Assembly (NCBI GenBank): GCA_019752535.1
Contig: JAIEMA010000050.1
Span: 1 to 61,979, forward strand
Reading direction: 5' to 3'
DNA from: Bacteriovoracaceae bacterium
GTDB taxonomy: Bacteria; Bdellovibrionota; Bacteriovoracia; Bacteriovoracales; Bacteriovoracaceae
DNA: 61,979 bases
Shown one piece after another: positions 1 to 9,680 of this stretch. Numbering within the stretch: the first letter of the stretch is position 1; every line of letters starts with the position of its first letter. The position numbers were made by a program, and so were the translations under genes. The notes below the pieces were generated by a model. It did no database searches, was not told the DNA's origin, and saw only the letters and a program-made list of their open reading frames with translations.

Positions 1-111
1 AGGAGAAACCAGTTTATAAAGCTTCAATCTCCTGTAGGGAAAATTTTACTACCATCAACTTATCCATCTTAATTGTATACAAATGTTTTGCTTCGAGAAA
101 TAATTGCAGCT

Positions 112-714
112 TTAAATGTTTTTTAATTTAATTTTTAAAAACTTAGAATTTACAGCCTCCGGAATTAGACTAGAAGTCCCGCGATTCATTTCGGACTGAG
201 GCATGACATAGAAATCAAACTCCCCTTCAATATCACTTAAAGCAATGGACTGAGTGAAAACTCTATTTTGAAAGTCATTTAGTCTAATATTTCGATCTAA
301 TTCATTTTTAATCTCTGGATTAGGTTCAAAACAATAAGCTTCTGCTGATGGTTCATGTGCAAGAACATTTAAAGAGTGAAAACCAATATTTGCACCTACA
401 TCAAGAAAAACAGTATCAGGCTTTATGAATTGAGGCATGATTTGAGTAATGTGATTTTCAAATTTGCCTAAAGCAATAATCTGATCTTCAATTTTTCCAG
501 GGGTACGAAGAAACATTTTGAACGTTTTTAAGCTTTGACACTTAAATGAATGAAGCCTAAAAAATTCCTTTTTACCAAAAAGATTTCCCCTCTCTAGTTC
601 ATATTTATAAAGTCGTAGCCGGTCCCAATATTTTGGAAATTTTTTTGTAATTCGAATTGTAGGCGAATAAAAAATTAAGAGTAACAAACGACATACGTTG
701 TAGAGCATTCTCAT
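112..714 (-). pseudogene. FkbM-family methyltransferase, probably frameshifted near its 3' end
   Basis: The 200-residue reading frame carries the SAM-binding signature of FkbM methyltransferases: FLDVGANIGFHSL at about residues 103-115 and CFEPNP at about 128-133. Family members usually run to 240-280 residues and end with a TLD segment and an IKIDVEG motif, both missing here. Past the stop, another frame of the same strand stays open from about 118 down to a stop at 14-16 and encodes TIKMDKL, which resembles the missing TLD segment. I infer a frameshift, a sequencing error, or gene decay. The natural role is O-methylation, often of surface glycans, which fits the acyltransferase next door. 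Confidence 0.6.
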
Positions 715-839
715 GAGGTTTCCCTTTTAAGCTATTACTGTAAGAACCCTCACAAGCAATGTCTAGAGAGGAGCGCCGCAACATTGTTACAAAAAAATTG
801 CCAAGAGCATTTGAAAATTAAAGACTGAATTTTCTTTTA

Positions 840-1952
840 TTAGTTTGTATGGCTTCCGGGCACCATTTTTTTCCTCAACTCCATAAATGGAGACTCAACA
901 AAAATAAAACTTAATAAAGCGCAAACATAAATTCCAACAATTCTTAGAACCAGATTGGCCATGCCAAGCTCTTTCCAAACAAAAGGCATTTGCCACAAAT
1001 AGATGCTGTAACTCAACACACCCAAATGAATAACGATCGGATTGTTAAACCATTTAAATAATATATTTTCTTTATTCGTTAAAAACACAATCAAAACGCA
1101 CATACTCAACTCATCAAGAGTAAATCCTAATGTTAAATTATATGCACCTTTGAAGAGAGTGTTAAATATTCGAGAGAAGAAAAAAATCTGCAAGAAAGCC
1201 AGAAAGTGCAATTTGTATTTTTTTATAAAATTATAAAAAACCAAAAAGTGATTAGCCTGATAGAGGTAAGCCAATGCACATCCTATTAATAACGAATCCA
1301 TTCGAGTATGGGTCATTATTGATATTCGCCCCCTTAGATCTGGAAACAAGAAATAGGTCATCACTCTTAACAAAGGTGAAATCAAGACAATTAGAATTGG
1401 TAGTTTGATTCCCATCTTACGATAACTTAACAAAAAAACGATTGGCCAAAAAATATAAAACTGCTCCTCGACAGCAAGTGACCAGAAATGTCCTAGATGC
1501 CAAGGGTTTTTATCTGAAAAATAATTATGAGTATAAGTTAATATCGACCAAACATCCTGGCTTGAATAAGTTGTCCATTGATTGAATTGATAAAACAATA
1601 CAATCGCAAAAAAATAAAAATAGTAAGCTGGAAATATTCTAAAAACTCGTTTCAAAAAAAATGTTCTAAAATCAATAACACCAGTTCTCTTTATTTCAGT
1701 CAAAAGAATGTTCGTAATGAGAAAACCACTTAAAACAAAAAAGAAAGTGACTCCGGCATATTGATTTCCTATGGCAAAAGCTAATGAAGTTCCCCAGGTA
1801 TGACCAAGGTGTTTCGTGAAAAAATCAACATAAAGATAGCTCAGATGTCCCAAAATAACCAAAACACAACTCAAAGCTCTTATGCCATCAAGGCTTGGGA
1901 TAGATTTTTGCTCGAAAGTCTTAAGGAAACTTTTTGTAATAAATTTGAACAT
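840..1952 (-). CDS. Acyltransferase 3 (OafA/NodX-like) membrane protein
   Basis: A 370-residue protein with about ten hydrophobic segments. The N-terminal motif SIPSLDGIRALS, followed by LGHLSYL, is the hallmark of acyltransferase family 3, where the His after the first helix is catalytic. The later FFVLSGFLITNIL and WSLAVEEQFYIFWP segments are also typical. Such proteins move acetyl or other acyl groups across the inner membrane onto surface polysaccharides or lipids. The gene is transcribed toward the methyltransferase gene on its left, so both may modify the same glycan. Length and motif order are normal for the family. The substrate cannot be read from the sequence. Confidence 0.88.
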   Translation of the reverse strand: MFKFITKSFLKTFEQKSIPSLDGIRALSCVLVILGHLSYLYVDFFTKHLGHTWGTSLAFAIGNQYAGVTFFFVLSGFLITNILLTEIKRTGVIDFRTFFLKRVFRIFPAYYFYFFAIVLFYQFNQWTTYSSQDVWSILTYTHNYFSDKNPWHLGHFWSLAVEEQFYIFWPIVFLLSYRKMGIKLPILIVLISPLLRVMTYFLFPDLRGRISIMTHTRMDSLLIGCALAYLYQANHFLVFYNFIKKYKLHFLAFLQIFFFSRIFNTLFKGAYNLTLGFTLDELSMCVLIVFLTNKENILFKWFNNPIVIHLGVLSYSIYLWQMPFVWKELGMANLVLRIVGIYVCALLSFIFVESPFMELRKKMVPGSHTN

Positions 1953-1974
1953 GCTTCACTATACAATTAAAATA

Positions 1975-2001
1975 AAAAGCCAGCTACTAAAGCTGGCTTT
2001 T
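1975..2001 (-). terminator. Rho-independent terminator of the secreted 773-residue protein gene
   Basis: AAAAGCCAGCT pairs perfectly over 11 bp with AGCTGGCTTTT around a 5-nt loop, and on the minus strand it is followed by a U-rich run. It lies 24 nt past the stop codon at 2025. Confidence 0.88.
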
Positions 2002-2024
2002 ATTTTAAGGCATCACTAAGTCCA

Positions 2025-4346
2025 CTATTGCTGTGAGGCTGATGAAGGAACTGTAGGCTGAGCACCAACCGGAATCGCTCCAGGAGTCTTTGCGACCTCA
2101 CTCGAACTGCAGGCCACAGCTGGAGTATCTTGTTGACCTAAAGAAGCGGCGAACTCCTGCGGGAAATTCTTTTTAAAATACTCATCCACGACATTGCCTT
2201 GCTCTTCAGGGGAGCTTAGATCCCAAGTCGGATGGTATTTCTTCAAATCATGAAGCGTAACATTCTTATTATTTTTAATTTTTAGAGTGCCGCCCCAATT
2301 AACATAATTTCTTACAAATTCCTTGGTATCGCCCCAAGCTCTTGATCTGCCGCTTTTTGAGAGATCGAGCATAGTGAGGTTACCAAGCTGCAGTATTGGA
2401 GGCGTACTTCCTGGATCCCCACAACCTTTACAGAGCAAACTCCAGGTCGTCGTAAAAGGCATCGCAGCGGACGCGGCCACAGCTCCACCAGCTGCAACAA
2501 CTGGAAGTGTAGCTATCGTCACGACTTTAAGAGCGCCTTTAAGAACTCCCTCAATACTTGCCTTATGAGTTTCAATCGCATTGAGCTGACATGAGTAAGT
2601 TTGAAGCTTGAGTGCAGCATTGAGGGATTTTTTCACATCAGCATCAAATTCTGCGGCTACTGGAGGAAGCTCTTCATCTTCTTGATCCTCTTCCCCTTTG
2701 ATGCGAACCATTTTAAATTCTTCGAAAACGGCTTTATCCCCTTGAGCAGGGTTTTGATAATAGCCCTTGAGAGCCGCTACTTTGCTGTTAGATTTCTGAT
2801 CATGCTCTGAAATCTTTTTCTCCAAGACTTGAATTTTTGTTTCTAGATCAGAAGCTTTCTGCTGAAGAAAATGTTTTTTATTATAATTAGCGAGGGCTTG
2901 ATTCCCCAATTCAGTTAACTGCTGAGACATTGGGTCAACCAGACTTGGATTATTTTTTTGTACATTAGGAAGATCCGCTTTGATTTTAGCGTACATCGCT
3001 TCCATACCATTATTAGATCCAGATCCTTTAATCTCTTTCACAAGTCCAGCGATCTCATCTTTGACCGTTTTTAACTCAAGCTTCTTTGCATCTCTTTGTG
3101 TAATGAGATCTGCTTTTTCACGGGCCATATTTTTTTGATATTTCAAAATTTCTGTCTCAGACTCACCTGGAGTTGCTGCATAGGGTGATGGCCCATAGTC
3201 GCCTTCTTTCCAGCCATCGAAGTTGTTTGCTGTTTCTCCATACACAGGGGATTGAACTTTAATATTTTCAGCAAACTCATTTTGATCTTCGATCCAAGAA
3301 GGAATTTCTCCATCGATTTTACAATTTTTCTTCAAATGATATTGCAAATATTTTTGAATAAATTGGCCTCGTTTAAGTGCAAGTTGTGGAGTTTTGTCAT
3401 TAAAAAGGTTTCTAGCCGTTTCTATTGTTAAGCTTGGCTCTTTACCTTCTTTGGCCTTGTCACAAAGTTTACCGGCCAATTTATTAATCTCAGATAGATC
3501 ATTCTTAGCCTTTGCCATATCTTCTGGTTGGCAAAATTCTTTTTGGTTTGAAGAGTTAATCCCCATAATTTCATGAGCCACACTTTCTGTTAGCCCTTGA
3601 GAGGGGTTGACCATATAGGAGCAATCACTTGTAAAGCTTGACTGAATATCGATAGGCTCACAGAGCAAACACTCCTTAGGAGCAAAGGGTTCTTCTTTAG
3701 GAAAATCATTCGCAGAAATCTTACAAAGTTTTCCATTTTTAGCTTTGATCATCATATTGAATGGTGTCGTATTCGATTGAGCTATCGTTCGGCCTTTCTT
3801 ATCTACTTTGTCTGCATCAGGATACTTCTTCTTCATCTCATCCATAATGAAAGCTTTAATTTGAGCTGGAGTCATTTGAGCAATATCTGCATCTAATTTC
3901 AGGTCACCATTTTGACCAGAACCTCTCATGATTTTACGCTTTCTTTTGAAAACAACTTGCAGCGCTTGCCCCAGTTTTCCATCTTTCATCAAACTATTCA
4001 AAACAGCTTTTTTGTAAGCCTTCGCTTCTTTCTTACATTGCTTAGCTAGTTCTTTAAGTTTTTTCTCTTTGGCTTTTTCATCTAGGGCTTCACCTTTTTT
4101 CCCCCAAACAGTTTCATCACACATCACCGGTGCATCTGATTGCGCATATTCATTGGCTATTTCATCGGCCGTGCTTGTTTGCTCTCCTGAAGGGGAAGAG
4201 CAACCGTTGGCCGAGGGGACATCGTCACCAGGAACAGGAGCGCATGTCGCTAAACCTGCTTCCGAATCAGTAGGTACACACTCCATCGCTGCAAACGAGA
4301 GTGATGAGAGTAAGCTGAGTAAAATAGTAGTGATAATAAAACGCAT
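2025..4346 (-). CDS. Large secreted Lys-rich protein of unknown function
   Basis: I place the start at the ATG at 4346, preceded by GGGAG, because it opens a clean signal peptide (MRFIITTILLSLLSSLSFAA). A longer in-frame reading up to 4409 would put 21 extra residues before it. The mature part of about 750 residues is Lys/Glu rich and has several Cys residues, including CLLCEP and LCKGCG. Two stretches in the middle (rough residues 410-440 and 490-525), one with LETKIQVLEKKISEHDQ, look like coiled coils. A hydrophobic Ala/Val segment follows near residue 625. A patch with ALKRGQFIQKYLQ vaguely recalls OmpA-like domains, but I cannot assign a family. It probably acts in the periplasm or at the cell surface. 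It is a single-gene unit with its own terminator. Confidence 0.75.
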   Translation of the reverse strand: MRFIITTILLSLLSSLSFAAMECVPTDSEAGLATCAPVPGDDVPSANGCSSPSGEQTSTADEIANEYAQSDAPVMCDETVWGKKGEALDEKAKEKKLKELAKQCKKEAKAYKKAVLNSLMKDGKLGQALQVVFKRKRKIMRGSGQNGDLKLDADIAQMTPAQIKAFIMDEMKKKYPDADKVDKKGRTIAQSNTTPFNMMIKAKNGKLCKISANDFPKEEPFAPKECLLCEPIDIQSSFTSDCSYMVNPSQGLTESVAHEIMGINSSNQKEFCQPEDMAKAKNDLSEINKLAGKLCDKAKEGKEPSLTIETARNLFNDKTPQLALKRGQFIQKYLQYHLKKNCKIDGEIPSWIEDQNEFAENIKVQSPVYGETANNFDGWKEGDYGPSPYAATPGESETEILKYQKNMAREKADLITQRDAKKLELKTVKDEIAGLVKEIKGSGSNNGMEAMYAKIKADLPNVQKNNPSLVDPMSQQLTELGNQALANYNKKHFLQQKASDLETKIQVLEKKISEHDQKSNSKVAALKGYYQNPAQGDKAVFEEFKMVRIKGEEDQEDEELPPVAAEFDADVKKSLNAALKLQTYSCQLNAIETHKASIEGVLKGALKVVTIATLPVVAAGGAVAASAAMPFTTTWSLLCKGCGDPGSTPPILQLGNLTMLDLSKSGRSRAWGDTKEFVRNYVNWGGTLKIKNNKNVTLHDLKKYHPTWDLSSPEEQGNVVDEYFKKNFPQEFAASLGQQDTPAVACSSSEVAKTPGAIPVGAQPTVPSSASQQ

Positions 4347-4500
4347 AGGCTCTCCCGAGTCAGTTTTTACCCTTCCAATCATAACCTCTCTCAATAAAAT
4401 TCCAATCACAGTAAATTTAGCCGCGAGCTAAGTCCTTGCTTTTATAGAGCCAAATTGGTGTGAGCTTTTGATTTCATTGAGTTTCGATTAGAAAATGCCA

Positions 4501-5529
4501 CTAAGAAGAGGCATTAAGGGCCATCGTCCAGCCAGGATTGTTCTTTCGATTCCAGTAAAACATATCAATGTAGAAATGGAGTGCCGTGAAAATAATGGCA
4601 ACTGGATAGAATGCGGAGGGCTCTAGGTATCCATAATCGATCGTTGTGCTAAACCAATTAAGTACAACGAACTCCTTTGAAATTCTGTAAATGACAAAAA
4701 CAAGATATAAACCGAGACACAATTTAAAGGCAGATATTTGTTTTAAAAATTTGTAGTTATTTATTTTTTTCTGAGAATTTAAATATCGATAGATCAAGAA
4801 TAGATAGGGAACTGAATGGGGAATGATTTGAAATACAATTCCCGAATAGGGTGAACCAAAGGCTCGAGCACTCCCCCAAATTATCACTGCACACAACCAC
4901 ACATTATGTTGAGCAAGATTAACTTTGTTTTCTTTAAAAGCCTTGAAAAGATAAAACAAAAAATAAATCACTATGCTCAAAAGAAAAACACCTTTCAAAT
5001 AGACATGCCATGCCCAAGGAAGAATGATCAGATCGTTGGGCATATACCAACCAAAGGCGGATTTGTGGCAAAGGCTCATCAATAATGGCGCCCAGGTCAC
5101 ACCATTAATTGAAATTTTACCAATCCACTTTTCTATGCTCGTAATACGATCACCTCTACCCTGAGCAATATAAAACCAAGCCTGTTGCTGTTTCATAAAA
5201 TGCCAAGCCGCGAGATGGGCAATCACAATATGAGCGAGATACCAATACTCAGTTTGATAAACTCCAAAGAAAAACAAGACGAGGGCCAATGATCCAAATT
5301 TTAGCCAATTTTTGGACTCAGTAGGAACAGAGGTCGATGCCGCAAATAGTGTGAACAGAATATGGGGAGTATCGAGTAAAAAAAGAAGCGGTAAGAAATA
5401 AATCGAAGGAGGAATCAATTCATTAAAAAGCCTCTGCCCAATGAAACTATACAGAGCACAAATAATAACAGGGAGCGAAAATACTAAGAGATCTGCCGAC
5501 TTCCCAAAAATCCATCCCTGCTTACCCAC
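4501..5529 (-). CDS. Polytopic membrane protein of unknown function
   Basis: About 342 residues with roughly ten hydrophobic segments. The start is taken as GTG at 5529 because GAGGGG lies 7 nt upstream; a TTG at 5544 is the alternative. Noticeable features are LLDTPHILFTLF near residue 60 and several His residues inside or beside membrane segments (AHIVIAHLAAWHFMKQQQ). These could bind metal or heme, but no family is recognised. The gene stands alone, divergent from the metalloprotease-like gene to its right. Confidence 0.75.
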   Translation of the reverse strand: MGKQGWIFGKSADLLVFSLPVIICALYSFIGQRLFNELIPPSIYFLPLLFLLDTPHILFTLFAASTSVPTESKNWLKFGSLALVLFFFGVYQTEYWYLAHIVIAHLAAWHFMKQQQAWFYIAQGRGDRITSIEKWIGKISINGVTWAPLLMSLCHKSAFGWYMPNDLIILPWAWHVYLKGVFLLSIVIYFLFYLFKAFKENKVNLAQHNVWLCAVIIWGSARAFGSPYSGIVFQIIPHSVPYLFLIYRYLNSQKKINNYKFLKQISAFKLCLGLYLVFVIYRISKEFVVLNWFSTTIDYGYLEPSAFYPVAIIFTALHFYIDMFYWNRKNNPGWTMALNASS

Positions 5530-5681
5530 TGTTTCACCCCTCAAACAAGCACTTCACAGCCTGTTATTTCTTATTCTTTCTGACATCCATAACCTAACCC
5601 TAACTTCTTGATGACGATCCACTTTCATTCATCATTCAATAATTCCACAAAAGATTAAGGATAATCTTAACAGGAGAAAGA

Positions 5682-6554
5682 ATGAAATTTTTATCAATCG
5701 TTTTATCAGCTCTCTTCATCGTACCAGCTTTTGCTTGTACAGAAGATGGTTCTACAGGTTTTCTTCCAGAAAACGACATGTACATCGCTGCAGACTCTAA
5801 AGATGCAGGCGGTCTCTCTGAAGCTCAATTCAATGACGTTATTGATAAGCTAGAAGCCATGTACACTCCAATCGTTTCAGCTATGGGCGGCAAACTAAGC
5901 ATTGCTCGCAAGTGGGATGATGGGACTGTTAATGCTAACGCATCACGTTCTGGCTCAACTTGGTTAGTGAATATGTATGGCGGTCTTGCTCGTCACTCAA
6001 CAATTACTGAAGACGGATTTGCCCTCGTTCTTTGTCACGAAATTGGTCACCAACTCGGTGGAGCTCCAAAAGTGGCTGGAATCTTCGGATTCAACCGTTG
6101 GGCTTCGAACGAAGGCCAAGCTGATTACTACGCGACACTTAAGTGTCTTCGTATGCGCTTTCTTAACGACAACAATGCAGCGATCGTTGCGAAGTTAAAT
6201 GCTCCAACTCTTCTCTCTGAGAAGTGTGCTGCTCAATTTAACGAAGAAAACGAGCGCAACATTTGTATCCGCGGCGGTATGGCCGGTGTTTCAGTAGCAG
6301 GCTTATTTGCTGCTCTTCGTAACCAGCCAGAAGCTCAATTCGACACTCCAGACACAAACGTAGTGAGCAAGACTGATGACGCTCACCCTGCTCACCAGTG
6401 CCGTCTTGATACATACTTCCAAGGTGCTCTTTGCGAAAAGACAACTGGCGAAGAAGTTGATCAAAAAGATGAAGTCAAAGGCACTTGCCATCCATCAACT
6501 GGCCACAAAATGGGAACTCGTCCACTTTGCTGGTTCAAGCCTTCAGTTCAGTAA
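5682..6554 (+). CDS. Secreted zinc metalloprotease-like protein with HEIGH motif
   Basis: The 290-residue product starts with a signal peptide (cleavage likely after AFA, residue 18) and has a good ribosome site (AGGAGA). HEIGHQLGG at about residues 119-127 matches the zincin HExxH motif with its following Gly. NEGQADYYAT about 25 residues later could supply the third, Glu, zinc ligand, as in gluzincins. Eight or more Cys residues suggest disulfides in a periplasmic or exported enzyme. I do not recognise a named peptidase family. The gene is monocistronic, with a strong terminator just downstream. Confidence 0.75.
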   Translation: MKFLSIVLSALFIVPAFACTEDGSTGFLPENDMYIAADSKDAGGLSEAQFNDVIDKLEAMYTPIVSAMGGKLSIARKWDDGTVNANASRSGSTWLVNMYGGLARHSTITEDGFALVLCHEIGHQLGGAPKVAGIFGFNRWASNEGQADYYATLKCLRMRFLNDNNAAIVAKLNAPTLLSEKCAAQFNEENERNICIRGGMAGVSVAGLFAALRNQPEAQFDTPDTNVVSKTDDAHPAHQCRLDTYFQGALCEKTTGEEVDQKDEVKGTCHPSTGHKMGTRPLCWFKPSVQ

Positions 6555-6573
6555 TTTTTAAATACAGAACTCT

Positions 6574-6601
6574 AAAGGGCCCGAAAGGGCCCTTTTTTTT
6601 T
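6574..6601 (+). terminator. Rho-independent terminator of the metalloprotease-like gene
   Basis: AAGGGCCC, loop GAAA, GGGCCCTT, then a run of T. It is a GC-rich perfect stem with a tetraloop, placed 20 nt after the stop codon at 6554. Confidence 0.93.
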
Positions 6602-6633
6602 GCCTGAAATTCAAATCAAGATAGAATCTTTAA

Positions 6634-8559
6634 ATGAAATATTTATCTTTATTGATTCTTTTGATCTCATTCAACTCTTTTGCCCTTGTTATTAAAGGTG
6701 AAGTGAATCGTAAGTACGACAATACTTCCTATAGAGCCGTTGAACCCTGGACAATTGAGGAGTCTAAACATTTTCATTCTCTGATTTCTCCAGAAAATGA
6801 TCTCAAAATGTATTTTTTGATTTTACCTGCACTTGGTAAGCCAAATGACATTTTCCTCAAGGCGTGGAGAAAGATTGATCCTACATTTAAATTAAAGATT
6901 GATCAGCTCGTCTCTCCACCTGCGACTAAAGGGTGGGAAGCCATCCATAAAATCTCCTACGAGGTCCCAATCAAAGAATCCCGCCTTATTGCAGCCGACT
7001 ACGGTCTTTATAAGGGAAAGGCTTACGTCACATTAATTGATGGCAAGTATTCCACTCTCCAAAAAAGAGGAGCCCAACTTCAATTAATGGCACAAAGCTG
7101 GAAGCCTGATGACTTAAAAGAAGAAATTTTAAGTGATAAAGAGGCGAAGCTTATTACTGATAAAGAAATAAGAATTTTAGATCAATTCCTGCAATCAAGC
7201 ATGAGAGACTTAAAAATTCCAGGACTCCAAATCGCCATGGTTCAAAATGGTAAGATGGTTTGGGAGAAATCATTTGGCGTTGTAAAACTTGGCAGCAAAG
7301 AGAAGATCTCCTCAAATACGCTCTTTATGATTGGTTCCACAACAAAACCTCTCACGACTCTACTGGAAGCAAGACTTGTTGATAAAAAGATTCTCTCCTG
7401 GGATGAGCCTTTGTATAAAATTCTTCCTTCTTTCACTCTTAAAGATAAAGACGTTTCTCAAAAGCTTCAACTCAAGCACACAGCTTGTGCTTGTACGGGG
7501 ATGCCAAGAAGGGATTTAGATTTTATTTTTGAGTACAGTGGAATTTCAGCAGAAGAGAGATTGGCTCAACTCAAATCAATGTCCCCAACAACAGATTTCG
7601 GAGAAACGTTTCAATACTCAAATCTCCTCGTCGCAGCTGGGGGATATGCCGCAGCCCATGCACTCTTTCCCTCACTCACACTGGATGCAGCCTACGATAA
7701 AGCAATGAATCAGGAAGTTTTCATACCACTTTCAATGAAAAACACTCGAATTCATCCTTTAAAAGATGACTCCACAGCTTCTCCTCACGCACTTAATATA
7801 AACAATCGAATCGATCCAATCCCACAAGAGATGGATGATATGGTTTATGCTGTGGCTCCAGCTGGTGCCATCTGGTCTACGGCCACAGATTTGATTCAGT
7901 ATATTTTGTTTGAATTAAATAATGGAAAAATAAATGAGGAAAGAATTCTTACAGTAGAGAATTTAGAGAAGCGCCGAACTCCAGGAGTTAAGGTGGATGA
8001 GAAAGCGCATTATGGACTTGGTTTGTTTATCGATGATTTCAAAGGCATTAAAACGATTGGCCATGGAGGCAATACCCTTGGCTTCACCTCTGAGATGATT
8101 TTCTTACCAAACCAAAATATTGGCTGGGCTCTTTTGAGTAATGCGGGAAGCTCCCCTCTTCGAAGCTTATTTAAGCAAAAAGTTTTTGAAGTTCTCTTTG
8201 AGGCAAAGCGTGAGTCTCATAAAAATCTTCAATTTAGACTTAATCTCATTCAACAAAGCTTCTCAAAAATGCGAGCAGAAATCAGTGATTCAACTTCGAA
8301 GACGAAATGGCTTGAACCCCTTATTGGGGATTGGAAGTCGAATGAATTAGGTATAATGAAAATTGAAAAGAATAATAAAGACTACGTTGCAGATTTTGGT
8401 GAATGGAAAAGTGGTTTGGCTTCAATGACCAAACAAGAAAATACATTTGTTCTCATCTCAGCTCCTTGGTCTGGAAGTTTTCATTTTCAACTTCAAAAAG
8501 ACGGCACCCTTCTTTTAGATGCGGGCCAAACAAAATATGAATTCAAGAGGATTAAATGA
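6634..8559 (+). CDS. Serine beta-lactamase-family hydrolase (class C / esterase type), secreted
   Basis: A 641-residue protein with a signal peptide (to about residue 18). An extra N-terminal domain of about 170 residues precedes a beta-lactamase/transpeptidase-like domain (PF00144). Catalytic motifs are visible: S-T-T-K at residues 235-238 (inside FMIGSTTKPLT), Y-S-N near 330 (FQYSNLL), and GHGG near 480 in the place of the KTG/HxG box. A C-terminal region of about 100 residues resembles the lipocalin-like tail of such esterases. The substrate may be peptidoglycan peptides, D-amino-acid peptides or esters; resistance to antibiotics cannot be inferred. It overlaps the next gene by ATGA, so the two are probably cotranscribed. 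Confidence 0.85.
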   Translation: MKYLSLLILLISFNSFALVIKGEVNRKYDNTSYRAVEPWTIEESKHFHSLISPENDLKMYFLILPALGKPNDIFLKAWRKIDPTFKLKIDQLVSPPATKGWEAIHKISYEVPIKESRLIAADYGLYKGKAYVTLIDGKYSTLQKRGAQLQLMAQSWKPDDLKEEILSDKEAKLITDKEIRILDQFLQSSMRDLKIPGLQIAMVQNGKMVWEKSFGVVKLGSKEKISSNTLFMIGSTTKPLTTLLEARLVDKKILSWDEPLYKILPSFTLKDKDVSQKLQLKHTACACTGMPRRDLDFIFEYSGISAEERLAQLKSMSPTTDFGETFQYSNLLVAAGGYAAAHALFPSLTLDAAYDKAMNQEVFIPLSMKNTRIHPLKDDSTASPHALNINNRIDPIPQEMDDMVYAVAPAGAIWSTATDLIQYILFELNNGKINEERILTVENLEKRRTPGVKVDEKAHYGLGLFIDDFKGIKTIGHGGNTLGFTSEMIFLPNQNIGWALLSNAGSSPLRSLFKQKVFEVLFEAKRESHKNLQFRLNLIQQSFSKMRAEISDSTSKTKWLEPLIGDWKSNELGIMKIEKNNKDYVADFGEWKSGLASMTKQENTFVLISAPWSGSFHFQLQKDGTLLLDAGQTKYEFKRIK

Positions 8560-8927
8560 TTATTCTTAGTAAAATTGTTGTTGGTTTTGTTGTACTTCAA
8601 CATATCGGTTTTCTAGTTTTAGAGATGTTTCTTTGGACTCATCCTTATGGACTTAAAATATTTCGACAAACTCTAGAGCAAGCTGAGCAATCAAAGGTTC
8701 TAGCGGCCAATCAAGGTTTGTATAATGGATTTCTGGCTGCAGGTTTATTTTGGTCACTCATCCACTCACAGCCTGAGGCCAGTCGACAAATATCTATGTT
8801 TTTTTTAGGATGCGTCTTTGTTGCTGGTGTGTTTGGAGGATTTAGTGTGTCGCCAAGAATATTTTTAATACAAGCTGGGCCGGCCCTAGTGGGCCTTGCC
8901 CTATTGTATTTTGGAAGAACAACTTAG
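8556..8927 (+). CDS. DUF1304-family small membrane protein
   Basis: A 123-residue protein with four hydrophobic segments. The pattern H-I-G-F-L-V-L-E-M-F-L-W followed by ANQGLYNGFLAAGL is typical of the DUF1304 family, whose function is unknown. The start ATG overlaps the stop of the beta-lactamase-family gene (ATGA), which suggests translational coupling. Its 3' end overlaps the convergent secreted-protein gene by 4 bases. Confidence 0.85.
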   Translation: MIILSKIVVGFVVLQHIGFLVLEMFLWTHPYGLKIFRQTLEQAEQSKVLAANQGLYNGFLAAGLFWSLIHSQPEASRQISMFFLGCVFVAGVFGGFSVSPRIFLIQAGPALVGLALLYFGRTT

Positions 8928-9253
8928 TATTTTTTGCAATTGTCACTGTAATCAAAGCGGCTGGCTGAATCCTTCGAGACGGCCGCAAATTTCTTTTTGC
9001 ATGTTTTCTTATCTAAAATAACAATAAACTCTGAAGGCTCTACTTCATCAGAAATTCCTACGATGTAGGTCTCGATAAAGTCACCATTATCTAAAAGTGT
9101 TGCGCCACAAACAGAGCGAGATTCCTCGGACTCCATTCCAAAAGTTTGATTAGCGGCTTGGTAGCCGAATTTTTTTGCTTCTTTTTCACATTTGCCTTGG
9201 GCAAAAGCACTTAGAGCGACAAAAAGACAGACTAAAGCGATAATGGCTTTCAT
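8924..9253 (-). CDS. Small secreted protein of unknown function
   Basis: 109 residues. The start is set at 9253, where GAGGAG precedes the ATG and the product opens with a signal peptide (MKAIIALVCLFVALSAFAQ). A longer frame to 9316 lacks such support. The mature protein has four Cys residues and ends in CKKY. No family is recognised; a periplasmic, disulfide-bonded protein is likely. Confidence 0.7.
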   Translation of the reverse strand: MKAIIALVCLFVALSAFAQGKCEKEAKKFGYQAANQTFGMESEESRSVCGATLLDNGDFIETYIVGISDEVEPSEFIVILDKKTCKKKFAAVSKDSASRFDYSDNCKKY

Positions 9254-9342
9254 GGGGAGACTCCTCAGGTTTGAATAAGGTCTTTTACGCCTATCAGCGC
9301 TGAGCGTGTAATACAAAAATTAGATAGTGATCGTCTTATGAT

Positions 9343-9642
9343 CTAGCGACAATTCTTAAGCTGTGCAACTGTGCCAAAACTCGCGTAAACCAATCCAGAC
9401 TTACCGTTTATACCAAAATACATGGCATCTTCAGTCGAGCCGCAACGGACGAGGGGTGAATATTTTACACTACTTATGCGAACGCAATCCTCAACAGGCT
9501 CCTCACCAAGAAGGACGCTTGTCGAGTTGATTCCCTGAATGATTTGAACCTGCGTGGTGTTTCCGTTGGAACTCATATCGCAAGTGATTGCAGAAGCCGC
9601 AAACGAAACCAAAGTAATCAGCAATGCTAGACATATCTTCAT
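9343..9642 (-). CDS. Small secreted Cys-containing protein of unknown function
   Basis: 99 residues with a signal peptide (MKICLALLITLVSFAASA) and four Cys residues in the mature part (CDM, DCV, RCG, NCR), compatible with two disulfides. AAGG lies upstream of the ATG. No family is recognised. It is on the same strand as the 109-residue secreted protein gene and 89 bp upstream of that start, so the two may form a transcription unit. Confidence 0.68.
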   Translation of the reverse strand: MKICLALLITLVSFAASAITCDMSSNGNTTQVQIIQGINSTSVLLGEEPVEDCVRISSVKYSPLVRCGSTEDAMYFGINGKSGLVYASFGTVAQLKNCR

Positions 9643-9680
9643 GAAAGTAACCTTTTTTAAATTATAGCGTAATCAATGGC

